This document shows positions 1-9,479 of a DNA stretch of 30,903 nucleotides, piece by piece. A model generated the notes under the pieces. It saw nothing but the letters and a program-made list of their open reading frames with translations, had not been told where the DNA came from and ran no database searches. Source of the DNA: Plantago elongata (lineage: Eukaryota > Streptophyta > Magnoliopsida > Lamiales > Plantaginaceae). The stretch covers positions 1 through 30,903 of the forward strand of contig JAYMSP010001557.1 of NCBI GenBank assembly GCA_036897095.1. The letters run 5' to 3'. The number at the start of each line of letters is the position of its first letter. Position 1 is the first letter of the stretch. The position numbers were made by a program, and so were the translations under genes.

Positions 1-1052
1 TTTGTAATATTATAATTGTATCTTATTAGTCGGTTCCTTATCCAGGAACTTCATACTTGGAGGACTAGCAAGAAACAGTTAAAGGTGAGCGATTTCAGGC
101 TTTCGGCATCCGGCCCTGGGAAAGTTGTTACTGTTCAGTCTTTAAATTCTAGTATCTGTTCCTTTCTATATGCCTGTTTGCCTAACTCCGATTGCAGCTA
201 CCCGACGACGACCGACTGACTACGACCCATTTACTAATTACGATTACTGACTGTATAACTGTCGATAACTTGTATTTTTGAGATATCTGACTTGTATTGA
301 CATGATATTATATTATTCAAGTTGTCGATTGATATTTCATCCTGGTTCTGTCATGTTAATCCTCATGACTGCATTGCACAGAAACTGATTTCTGAAAAGC
401 AACCACACACTGTTTTTGGAAAATTTTGGGAAACCGTCCTTATTGACATTGTCGACATACTGTTGTAAAGCGTCTGCAGCGCTATCTTTTCGGGCACCCC
501 TGACTGTACAACCATTCAAACGGTCTGGATTTTTATGAGTTGTGACGGGTTGTGCCTGTAAAAGCAACTCCCCGCGCAGTCACGCTGCTACTGATGTTGA
601 CCGCAACCTGATCTGTTCGGTCTAGCCCAAGACAGTTACTATTTAGTACTGTAAATCTGGCACCTTTCATGTGCTATGATCCTGACTGACTGATATCGGT
701 TTCCCCCCTGTTTAAAACTGCCTGATCAGCGAGTTGTGTTGGTTTGCTATACTGTTGCATCCATGCATTTTCATACATGCCTGATTATCCTCACTGGGTC
801 TCTATGACTGATGCTCTCCTTGTTTCAATAATGATTTTCCAGGTTTTGAGCACGAAGAGAGGACATGGTAGCTAGGCAGACAGACGGATTCGGGCTTGTT
901 TCCGCTGTTGATCTTGTAGATGTGTGTTTTGATTTTCGAATTATAAATTATAGTTGGGGTTTGTAATAACTATTACTCTGAAATATCTATATATATTTGG
1001 AAGTTCGGCTTAATCCTTGACGTCCGGACCACGATCCGACCGGGGCCTTACA
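1..1052. mobile_element. Right part of an LTR (probable Ty3/gypsy-type solo or 3' LTR)
   Basis: This stretch has no credible coding frame and is less AT-rich than what follows. It ends in a sharp change of composition at GGGGCCTTACA (1042-1052), the kind of ...TACA terminus typical of plant gypsy-type LTRs, after a CCGGACCACGATCCGACC segment. No primer-binding site follows, so it would be a 3' or solo LTR rather than a 5' LTR. The left end lies outside the window, so the TG...CA pairing cannot be checked. The call rests on the terminus and on the lack of other explanations; it could be another repeat. Confidence 0.4.
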
Positions 1053-1320
1053 AAATTGATTCAATTAAAATTTATTATAAAAAATTATAATAGAAATTTT
1101 TTTTGTACACACAAACCTTTAGGCGTTTTTTTAAGTTGCACACAATCCTTTTTTTTCCCACCCGACACATAAAGTTTGGTCAACGTGTGCAGTCAACCCA
1201 AGCGCTTGGACGACGTTAGTTTGTTCGTCAAACCTTGCAAAATTTTCTCATTTCACACACAAACCTTTATAAACTGTCAAAATAATTTGTGGGATACATG
1301 ATTTTGAGGCAACTGAACCA

Positions 1321-1652
1321 AATTCAAGAAGATTATCGTTTTCAGTCCTAAGTCTTGCATTTTCTTCCTCCAATGCACGAACTCTTGCCTCATATTTTTT
1401 TAATCCTTCTCAACAAGCCATGAATGATTTGGATAGATCTTCTGCACATTGGTGAAGATGTACAGAAGATCTATCCAAATCATTTCTGATTATGGTGTAA
1501 ACATTGGTTATGGATTAACCCACCAATGTGCAGAAGATCTATCCAAATCATTCTTGGCTTGTTGAGAAGGATTAATAAATATGAGGCAAGAGTTGGTGCA
1601 TTGGAGGAATAAAATGCAAGGCATAGGATTGAAGACGGTCATCTTCTTGATA
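1321..1652. repeat. Large internal inverted repeat, arms about 133 bp
   Basis: The left arm (about 1321-1453) and right arm (about 1518-1652) are reverse complements with few mismatches; GCAGAAGATCTATCCAAATC and its complement are shared exactly. The spacer is about 64 bp and itself contains a third AGATCTATCCAAATCAT copy near 1466-1484. Transcription across this region would give a long hairpin RNA. Both arms derive from the same protein-coding fragment described at 1530-1750. Confidence 0.85.
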
Positions 1653-1750
1653 TGCTAGCTAGACAATCTGAGGTTGGTGGTGAATGTCCAGATAAGGTGA
1701 AGAATGAGATCGAAGAACTAAGTGCAAGGATTGACGAGTTGCATGTTTAA
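1530..1750 (+). pseudogene. Captured coiled-coil gene fragment inside the TIR element
   Basis: Reading this stretch on the plus strand gives a charged, heptad-like sequence (KYEARVGALEE, a stop, then NARHRIEDG...) and a C-terminal part KNEIEELSARIDELHV followed by TAA at 1748-1750. The inverted arm read on the minus strand gives KYEARVRALEEENARLRTEN without the internal stop, so the original gene encoded a continuous coiled coil. The style resembles the coiled-coil tail of plant GRF-zinc-finger proteins, but I see no zinc finger here, so that is only a guess. It is non-functional as it stands: internal stop, no start codon, and a one-base length difference in the opposite arm. Confidence 0.55.
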
Positions 1751-2225
1751 GTTGGATTTAACTAGCATATGAAGTAGTGTAAATTATGTAGTTCTTCGTT
1801 ATGCAATGGCTATTTATGTGTGTTTATGTGTGTAGTGTCTTCCTTGTGCTGAAGTGTTGTATGAAGTAAGATGTTTTCCTTCAAGATTGCTGGAGTTGGT
1901 TTATAATTCTGCACACTGTCATCTTTACAAATTGTTAAACTCGACACATTAACCTTTCTAAATTGTCTCATTTGACACATTAAACTGATGGACAGAACTG
2001 GCGACGTCTATTGGTGTGGGTTGACTGATGGCGTTGACCAACGTCTTGGTGTCAATTGAAAAAAATAAAGGTTTGTGTGTAAGTTGAGAAAATGTCCAAA
2101 GGTTTATGTGTAAAGTAATTTTTTTCAAATTATAATAAATTTTAATATGAAAAATAAAGATAAAATTAAATAAATAAAAATCATCAAAGAATAATAATTG
2201 GTTGAATAAAACAAAACCAACAGAA

Positions 2226-2353
2226 CCACTCTTCCCCAGTTATTTCAAGAACCTTAGTCGAGTTTTTCGACATTAGGCTATTTGTGAAATTGCTCAATTT
2301 TGGTAGGAAAAATCGACTAGGATTCTTGAAATAATTGGTTAAGAATGTGTGTG
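2226..2353. repeat. Foldback of about 128 bp with arms near 47 bp
   Basis: The left arm 2226-2274 pairs with the right arm 2304-2353 around a loop of about 30 bases. The best-matched part is CAGTTATTTCAAGAACCTTAG against CTAGGATTCTTGAAATAATTG, followed by a TCGA plus T/A-tract region. It may be a small MITE or hairpin relic. The size and near-complete stem also fit a miRNA- or siRNA-type hairpin, but nothing in the sequence shows transcription. Confidence 0.6.
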
Positions 2354-2527
2354 GGTATTATTTTATAATAATAGAGGATTATATTAGGGTTTAACGATTT
2401 TTTCATTAAATGTTATGTATATTTTGTAGATTAAAATTAATTTTTTAAAATTTATTATTAAATTTTTATTCAAACAGCATGTTAACGAAAAATGTGTTAA
2501 TTCACACTAATGCGCAATAGCTAGGTC

Positions 2528-2819
2528 AAAATTAATGGTTACATCAAATTTGACCGATGCAGTACTCAAATTGATCAAATGAAAATTATAAGTACCAAAA
2601 TCGGATATTCACAAATAAGGTACATTTTTCAGTAATGACACATTTTAAGGTACCTTTTTTGGACTTTTTCCCGTAAAATTAACGATTCCGTTAAATTTGA
2701 CTGACGGAGTACCCAAACTAGACAAATGAAAAATATAAGGTACCAAAATCGGATGGTCACAAAATAAGGTACCTTTTTCGATAATGACACAACTTAAGGT
2801 ACCTTTTTTGAATTTTCCC
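2528..2819. repeat. Two-copy tandem repeat, period about 147 bp
   Basis: Unit 1 starts at 2528 and unit 2 at 2675. Both share, in order, AAATTTGAC, CAAATGAAAA, TACCAAAATCGGAT, AAGGTAC, AATGACACA and TTAAGGTACCTTTTTTG. Divergence is moderate, so the duplication is not recent. The repeated AAGGTACC word recalls subterminal repeats of TIR elements; no coding capacity is visible. Confidence 0.8.
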
Positions 2820-2870
2820 TTACTTTTATATACATACCACTACAAATATCTCATTTCTATTTTTAACAGG

Positions 2871-3861
2871 GTAAAATACCAAAAAAAAAGTTCTTTATTG
2901 TATGCTATGTACGGGAGACATAATGTGGTGCAGTGGAATGAAACTGGAGCAGGAAGGAGGAGGTATGTAGAGTTCGAGCCCTGGTGGAAGTATAAGATGG
3001 GTATAGGTGTAATTAATATATGAGTAATGTCATAATTAGTTGTAATCATTGCCGATTTAAAAAAAATAAAGAATATTGTATGCCATGTACAACAAAGGTA
3101 CTTTAATATGATCACGTCCAATGAAGTCACTTTAACTTGGTCATACGTTCAAATAATGTATTTTTTTTTAATTTACCAAACAAATTCAGCGAGTGAGTAT
3201 TACTTTCCGGTAAAGATTTTATTTTAATATTTTTAAATTAGTTAAAGAATTACAAAAAAATCAAAAAATCAGAAAATTTCCGTTAATTTTTTTTAAAAGT
3301 TCAGAAAAAATAATAAGAAACATCTAAATAATTCAAAAAAAAAATTAAATAAAAAAATTCTACCAAACTTTTGACAATTTTCGATTTTTTAAAAAACTAA
3401 AAGAAAAAACTATAAACTATATCAAAAATTTATAAAAGAAGTCGATTTTTTTAGTAAGATTTACTATTTTTAATGTGTGTGACAATGTTTACTAATTTTG
3501 AATTATTTTTGAATCTTTAACAATTTTTTTGGATATATTTTACTGTATTTTCTTTTAATTTTTAAAAAGTTGTTTACTATTTTTTATAAAAATTGTATTG
3601 TTTTCTACTATTTTTTCTAAATTGGCAAAAAAAAATTTCGAAAATTTTGTGATTTTTTGATTTATTTTCTAATTATTTATCTAATTTAAAAATATTTAAA
3701 AAATATTATTGACCGGACGGAGAGTGTGCCTCATACTATAAATTCGGTCGGTGAATTAGAAAATGTAACTTATTTGGACGTATAACCAAGTCAAAGTACA
3801 CAAAATTAAAGTATTATAATTGTACATGAGATTCAATAAAGTACCTTTTTTTATAGTTTAC
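2871..3861. mobile_element. Long foldback TIR element (family B), interrupted by a SINE
   Basis: The left arm begins GTAAAATACC-A(9)-GTTCTTTATTG at 2871. The right arm, read on the other strand from 3861, begins GTAAACTATA-A-run-GGTACTTTATTG. After skipping the SINE at 2913-3074, pairing continues through motifs such as GGTACTTTAAT, ACTTGGTCATACGT/ACTTGGTTATACGT and CAAATAA, then through ATTTTTAAATTAG and AAATCAAAAAATCA towards the AT-rich centre. Each arm is therefore several hundred bases and the element is close to one large palindrome of about 990 bp. It encodes no transposase. A target-site duplication is not certain. Confidence 0.7.
2913..3074 (+). mobile_element. tRNA-derived SINE with 16-bp target duplication
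   Basis: The element is about 162 bp and flanked by ATTGTATGCTATGTAC (2897-2912) and ATTGTATGCCATGTAC (3075-3090), which differ at one base. It has an RNA polymerase III A box, TGTGGTGCAGTGG (2924-2936), and a B box, GAGTTCGAGCC (2970-2980), at normal plant-SINE spacing. It ends in an A-rich tail (TTTAAAAAAAATAAAG). It lies inside the left arm of the foldback element at 2871-3861, so it inserted later than that element. Confidence 0.85.
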
Positions 3862-4440
3862 TCATTTTGACAACATTTTTAATCGATTTACACTCTATAT
3901 GCATTTGTCCTCTGATATTTTTACTGCACGTTAAACTTTGTGCCCAAAAACAAAAGATCATGAAACGGAAGGAGTATATAATTACAAATAAGTCTAAATT
4001 TGTGTTACAATTTCCAAAGTACTAGTTTTAATGATTTTTAGCCAACATATTTACACCATTATTAATGAGTTAAGAAGTTTTTAACGAAATCAGAAAGAAA
4101 TGTTATAACATTTTTAATGGAACGAAGGGAGTAATAAGGTAAGGCTCTTTTTAGTGTCACCAGAAAATTTGTTAATTTGAGTTTTTTTAGTAACATACTT
4201 TAGCGAAGTCTGGTGTATTGAATCCTTGCCTTATGCTCATGATCTCTCAGGTCGATTCCTACTCGCTTCTACAACTTTGCTCATTTAGCTCTAATACGCT
4301 TAAAATGAGGCGTTTCTTACCAAACGATAAACACCCGTCGGATAACTAAACTTAATATTGGGAATCATGTTACGTCCTAGAGATATTGAATATTAAATGT
4401 ACCGACTTACAGACGGATAAGTTTTTCATGTTGTAGAGTT
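3862..4440. other. Intergenic stretch with MITE-like ends and a possible second SINE
   Basis: No gene is visible. Two Stowaway-like terminal words occur in the same orientation, CGGAAGGAGTA near 3966-3976 and GAACGAAGGGAGTA near 4120-4133, with no matching left ends; they look like remnants of MITEs. At about 4198-4275 a tRNA-like stretch runs from TTAGCGAAGTCTGGTG to a weak B-box-like AGGTCGATTCCTAC, which could be an old SINE, but no tail or target duplication could be identified. Confidence 0.3.
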
Positions 4441-4778
4441 CAACAACAATTGTTTACAAAAATGAAAATAAAAATATATTTAAAAGTTTTGTAGAATTTA
4501 TTATATATTATCATTTCATTTTTAAAAAAGCAATAAACTTTACTCTAGATCATATAATATGACAATAATTATTAAAGTGGCCCAGATACCATAACTTTTA
4601 ATGAAATATTGTTAAATCCTCCTTAAAAAATGCAATATAATTTGACTGCACCGAATATTAACTTTAACTTAACTTTTATGAGGTACTCTTATATGAATAC
4701 ACTCATACCCAATAATAAAAAACAATTGAAAAACAGAATAGGGGGAAGATTACTAACTCAATATATATAATCACACAT
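4441..4778 (+). promoter_or_regulatory. Promoter and 5' leader of peptide copy 1
   Basis: A TATA-type sequence TATATGAATA (4690-4699) lies about 80 bases before the start codon, inside a block CTCTTATATGAATACACTCAT that is shared with copy 3 (CTCTTCTATAAATACACTCAT) and more loosely with copy 2. A leader motif GGAAGATTACTAACTC (4744-4759) is exact in copy 3 (18016-18031) and nearly so in copy 2 (11758-11770). Upstream, AAAGTGGCCCA and TTTAATGAAATATTG are also shared among copies. This conservation outside the coding region shows that the gene was duplicated with its promoter. Confidence 0.6.
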
Positions 4779-5012
4779 ATGATGAAGAAAAATACAATTA
4801 CTATCATTGCTACAATAATGTTGATATTGGTCATGTCAATGTTTTCAACGCGGGCTGAGTCATGTTTCAAGCACTGCATACGCCACGATTGTGGCGACCT
4901 AGGTATATGGCCATGCTTGATTTACTGCGGACTCTGTTGTAAGAAGCATACTTGTTCCGACAGTCATCCCCTTGATACTCAAGGTGTGATAGATGCACAT
5001 AATTCCAAATAA
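4779..5012 (+). CDS. Secreted 8-cysteine peptide, snakin/GASA-like half domain (copy 1)
   Basis: A single-exon frame of 77 residues begins at the first of two tandem ATGs. Residues 1-26 are a signal peptide: Lys/Asn-rich N-end, hydrophobic Ile/Leu/Met core, likely cut after STRA (residues 23-26). The mature part has eight cysteines at 29, 33, 38, 46, 50, 53, 54 and 59, spaced C-x3-C-x4-C-x7-C-x3-C-x2-C-C-x4-C. The core CLIYCGLCC (46-54) resembles the CLKYCGICC core of snakin/GASA peptides. The usual GASA C-terminal part (CVPxG...GN...CPCY...KCP) is absent and replaced by an acidic, cysteine-free tail (60-77). The predicted product is a secreted disulfide peptide; a defence or signalling role is only inferred from GASA relatives. 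A paralogue lies at 18047-18289. If the GASA resemblance is wrong, it remains an unassigned cysteine-rich secreted peptide. Confidence 0.8.
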   Translation: MMKKNTITIIATIMLILVMSMFSTRAESCFKHCIRHDCGDLGIWPCLIYCGLCCKKHTCSDSHPLDTQGVIDAHNSK

Positions 5013-5125
5013 ATGCCTGATAAAAATGATAAGGGTATAATTCCTAATGCAAATAAGAGACATCTTCGACAATTGTGGTCTAATCCGAATGTTATTGCCA
5101 GAATAACGATTGTTATTAATGAAAT

Positions 5126-5131
5126 AATAAA
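5126..5131 (+). terminator. Candidate polyadenylation signal of peptide copy 1
   Basis: AATAAA lies about 115 bases after the stop codon, in a TTATTAATGAAATAATAAAA context. The same context (TTATTAATAAAATAA) occurs after copy 3 and, diverged, after copies 2 and 4, which supports it as the shared mRNA 3' end. Confidence 0.5.
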
Positions 5132-5698
5132 ATTTCTATGACTAGATCATGATGAGATTACACTGGAGAAATGGAATGGGTCCTCATTTTCTTGGAAAGA
5201 TTCTTTCTTTTTTTCTAGTTTCTTTTACGCGAATTGTTTCCTTATGTAATGTTCATGGACCTAAAACCGTGACTCTTATATGCATAAGCACGTTTTTTGT
5301 TTGGATTTTAAGGTGACACCCGCCCATCATGGAGTCTTTCAATACATGACATCTACCCATGCTCATGAACTTGGTTACTTACATACATTACCGGGTGTTT
5401 GAAAGATTATTATACTCCGTATTATAACATATTCTTTTTTATCATCGGATTCAGTGTACAATTGATATCGTAATAACATCGTAAAGTGTATAAGAAATTG
5501 TTTTTGGATAAAGAACATATAGTAAGTGCATGATGATATCAAGTTTACAACATTTGATCATCCGAAAGATTACTTTCATTGATTTATAGAATATGACATG
5601 ATATTAATTAAACAAAAGGGTACTGACATATTAATGCTCAAATAAGAGGAGTAATCTTTTAAGGAAGGAAGTGTTCCTTAAGTTCTCCAATATTGTTT
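5132..5698. other. 3' flank of copy 1 with a possible MITE
   Basis: 5132-5400 aligns in patches with the flank of copy 2 (12730-12990) and of copy 4 (29490-29790), for example AATGG(G/A)TCCTCA, GAATTGTTTCCTT and TGTAATGTTC. About 5405-5655 may be a separate MITE-like insertion: it starts near AAGATTATTATACTCC and ends GGAGTAATCTTTT, which are inverted to each other, and it is absent from the copy-2 module. 5645-5698 is the left part of the duplicated block whose other copy is at 13340-13395. No gene is seen. Confidence 0.4.
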
Positions 5699-5844
5699 TA
5701 CAATTGTTTTTTTTTTAACAATAGAACATGTCTTATTAATATAAAATGCGTACATATAGGGGTTGACAATGTGTGTTCTAGCCCAATACTAATCATAACA
5801 AAGAAAAACGAAAAGGAACAAAGTAATCAAGCAAAAAATAAGTG

Positions 5845-8800
5845 CTAGATCAACGACTGGATAAAAACTGAGGCTCGGTGATTATTGCAGCGAACAGTCG
5901 TTGTATGAATCACATCCCGAAGTAACTCATGTCGATCAATTGGTCTTCGTTGGAAGATCTTCGCATTTATTCTAGTCCAGATATGATACGCAGTTCCAGC
6001 TAGAAGAGTCCGAAAAACATCAGCTCGCCCTCCCTTCCCGTGGGCAAGGCGACAGAAGGAGTGGATTTGTAGCTACCAATCCGCACAGTGTATATAGCAA
6101 AGACCCATTCATTCCATGCCACCTTGAAGAATCTCTCGGGTAATCTGGCACTGAAAAAATAGGTGTTCAATCGATTCAATTCCATCACAGAAAGAACATG
6201 TACCATCTGTGGCAATGCCGAAAAAGGCCAATCGATCCTTGGTGGCGAGACGGCGATGCAGAGCAAGCTAAGTGATAAATACAGCCTTGGGGCGTGCATG
6301 GTTCCTAATTACCAAATCGCACCAATCCACCTTGACCCCTTGTCCCCGTAACACTTGTAGATCGCACGATATGAAAATTTAGGAGAGGCCAGTTGCACCT
6401 CCCACTCTGGTTCCTCGTGAAGTGCGCCCCTCAACTGAATATAGCCTTGATAATTGGTGAACTACTCATAGGGGCTGCCCATTCATCAATGTCCTGGACT
6501 TTTATAAAGTAGCTATGAACCCATCGAACCCATAGGGAATCCGCCTTAGTCTGGATTTTCCACAGGAGTTTGGAGATAAGGGCCGAATTCCAAACTTGTA
6601 GATTAATTATGTTGCGACCACAGCAACATCTGGAGGTGCAAATCTGTTGCCGTGAGACTAGGGCCTTATGATAGTTCCCATCCTTAATTACCACTCCACA
6701 GGAAACTTCGACAAATGCGATGGATATGATCTAAAACCGCTGTAGGGAATGGGAAAACCTGGATCCAACAAGCGGTAATGGATGTGATCACACTCTTGAT
6801 TAGTTGTTCTCGACCAGCATAACTAAGAAGTCTTGTCGTCCAGTGATTGATACAACCTAGGATGCGATCAAGTAGTGACTGGTATTGGGTAATAGTGAGT
6901 CGACAATAAGATAAAGGGACCCCCAAATATCACACCGGGAGGGTCCCCACTACAAATCCAGATGCAACTAGGATGCGTAGCTGCTCTGTAGGTGTAACAC
7001 CCCCGCATAAGACTTTAGTCTTCGCAGGGTTTGCACGTAGGCCACATGCAACGGAGAAGTGCTGAAGTTTATGTATCATTAATTGAACCGACACCTCGTC
7101 TCCTCTTATAAAAAGCATAAGATCATCCGCAAAGCAGATGTTGGTAACGTGTAACTTTTCACACTTCGGGTGGAAGTTAAAATCAAGGCAAGTCCTCAGA
7201 GTCTGCAGACAACGGTGCAGATATTCCATGACAATCACTAGTAGAAAAGGGAAAAGTGGGTCTACCTGTCTTAGGCCACGTCGAGCTTTTAGAATTTTCC
7301 ATGGTACCCCATTGATCACATACCTATAGGAGACATTCGTTACACAACACATGATCCATTGCACAAATTGGGTTGGGAAGCCCAGCTCTTTCACTATCAT
7401 CTCTAAAGTGCTCCAATCAACCGTGTTATAGGCCTTGTATAAATCCATCTTTATCATAGAATGAGGATATATACCTTTCCTGTTGTAACCTTTATTAAGC
7501 TCCTGATCGAGCAGAATATTTTCCTAGACTACTTTCCCTGGTAAGAATGCAGACCGATTCTCATCAACCACGCTATTAATCACTTTTCTCAAACGATTAG
7601 TGATCACCTTGGAGATAATCTTATATATTGTCGTACAACATGCAATTGGCCGCATCTCACTTACTTTCGTAGCAGTGGGCGTCTTTGGGATGAGGGTCAC
7701 TAGTGTACAGTTCAATGCCGGGTACAAGATCGCCGTGTCAAAGAACTCCATCACTGCCTCATATACATCATGTCGAATGTGAGGCCATGCTTTTTTGAAA
7801 AAGAAGTCATTGAACCCATTTATACCCGGAGCTTTAAGGTCGCCAATATCCTTTAAAGCCAAATCAATCTCCAAGTGTGTGATCGGTTGAATCAAGTAGC
7901 ATCTATCATTGTGACAAAGTATGCTGCCTAGCCGAAGGGCTTGTACATCCACCCCGTGCGGTGTGGGGGAGTAAACCCCACTAATTGGGAGTAGAAGGAA
8001 AGCACTTCCTGCTCAATCTTTGTGTCACTATGCAGGACTCGCCCATCCTCCGTCTCTAAACGGTGAATACAAATTTGGCTATTCTTTTCCCTTACTTGTG
8101 TATGGAAAAAGGTTGTATTCCCATCCCCTAGCTTGATCCAATCCATTTTCATTTTTTGTCGCAACAACTGTTCTTCAATATCTATCCAGTGTTCAAGTTC
8201 TAATGTGTTATCCTTGATATGCCTTAGGAGCACAAGACATAATCGATTTTGGCGAAGGTCTAACTGGAGCTGCTGTAACCTGTCCCGAACCACCTGGGTC
8301 TACTGGCCTGCCCCCCGAGCCATACGGTTGAGATGTCGTAAGACCGACTGGAGTCGTTTCAGCTTTGACCATATACGTTCTTGGGGCTTATGAGGGACCG
8401 GTTGGCGCCATGACTTCGACACAGATGCAGCAAAATTCGTGAACTGGGTAATGGCATTTGTGAACTTGAAACCCGGCTTCCGTCCTCGGGAAGGCACATA
8501 ATTCTAAAAACACAAAGGAGAATGATCAGAGATCCCACGGGGAAGGATCTCTACCGTAGTGTGATGGTTTGCCTGAAACCAATTCGTATTTCCAATAACC
8601 ATGTTGATTATGGAGTAGAGGATTTCATGGTCATGTTTATTCGACCAGGTGAAATGATCTCCCGTCGTAGGAAACTCAAGAAGGCTTACATATTCCATCA
8701 TCTCCATGAGATCCTTAAATTCACGTTCAGTGACAGGGTTGCATCAAATGTGATCCATTCCACTAAGAACATTGTTGAAATCAACAACACATATCCAATG

Positions 8801-9190
8801 TTCATGTATAGATAGGGCCAAAGCCCGAATGTCTTGCCAGAGTCGGATTCGATGCTCCAAGTGATCTTGGGCGTAAATGGGTGTGATCAATCCTCTATCC
8901 ACCCCATTCGAATCAAACCAGCATCAATGCAAAAGTTGATCCACAACTAATAAACACCACATGCACACGAGATGGGTCACATGCTACCCAGATCCGTCCT
9001 AACGCTTGAGCCGCGTAATTATCCCAAAGTTCCATCGAGACCCCAATCGCTTGCGAACGCGATCCTTATTTTCCTGCTTCACTTGAGTCTCTAAAAGGGT
9101 TGCTATGCTAACTTTCCAATCCAGGAGACGAGAGCCAATCTCCTTGTGTTTAGCAACCTTGCTAAGCCCTCTAACATTCCAGACTATCAT
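5845..9190 (-). pseudogene. LINE ORF2 (endonuclease, reverse transcriptase, zf-RVT), broken
   Basis: ORF2 starts at ATG 9190 with MIVWNVRGLSKVAKHKEIG, the standard AP-endonuclease N-terminus. The endonuclease ends with ISDHSPL near 8510-8530. The reverse transcriptase covers about 8000-6430: an APGINGF motif, LVTLIPK, RPIACC, a palm motif KMDLYKAYN (7450-7425, first Asp kept, second Asp changed to Asn) and CFADD, whose FADD codons are 7133-7122. A zf-RVT region follows (about 6310-5990) and ends IWTRINAKIF..., with a stop at 5847-5845. At least seven frame changes or stops break it, so no complete polymerase can be made from this copy. Confidence 0.85.
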
Positions 9191-9479
9191 TGGATACGGT
9201 TCTGGTCCTCGCCGGAACCAGACTCAATCTCGAAAGTCGTGAAACCATTATGAATAGGTAGGCGTAACTCACCTGCCACCCCGGGTGTACCATGGTCCTG
9301 TTGACGGTTGGTGACGCACACCTAGAAAGGACAATTTGCCAGCCCGTGTCCTCCGATCTCGAACATGCACCCGCTCATGTAGAAACCCTTGTCATCTGGG
9401 TATTAGCCGTCGAGATACTAGTCGGCACCTGCTGGGTTTCTGTGAAAATCATTTGCCAACCTATTGGGACCCATGCGCC

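Larger units (their letters stand above)
1064..2146. mobile_element. TIR DNA element (MULE-like, Pack-type), family A copy 1
   Basis: The outer ends are a perfect 17-bp inverted repeat (ATTAAAATTTATTATAA at 1064-1080 and its complement at 2130-2146). Inside, both arms carry imperfect inverted copies of sub-motifs of the type ACACAAACCTTT, GACACATAAA and GGTCAACG, at 1107-1270 on the left and 1910-2110 on the right. Long TIRs with repeated subterminal motifs resemble Mutator-like elements. No transposase is present, so it is non-autonomous. A matching element with the same terminal words lies at about 28266-29467. I could not find a clean target-site duplication. The interior holds an inverted coiled-coil gene fragment, listed separately. 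Confidence 0.65.

Noticed and set aside
16-567. Short frames at 16-219 (+) and 337-567 (-)
   Set aside because: No family resemblance, no conserved context, and they lie in sequence that looks like an LTR.
2784-3130. Frames overlapping the SINE and foldback arm
   Set aside because: They run through a SINE with pol III boxes and through noncoding inverted repeats, so translation is not expected.
4198-4275. tRNA gene-like stretch with a B-box-like word
   Set aside because: No cloverleaf with an anticodon arm can be built and the B box is imperfect, so it is not reported as a tRNA; at most an old SINE.
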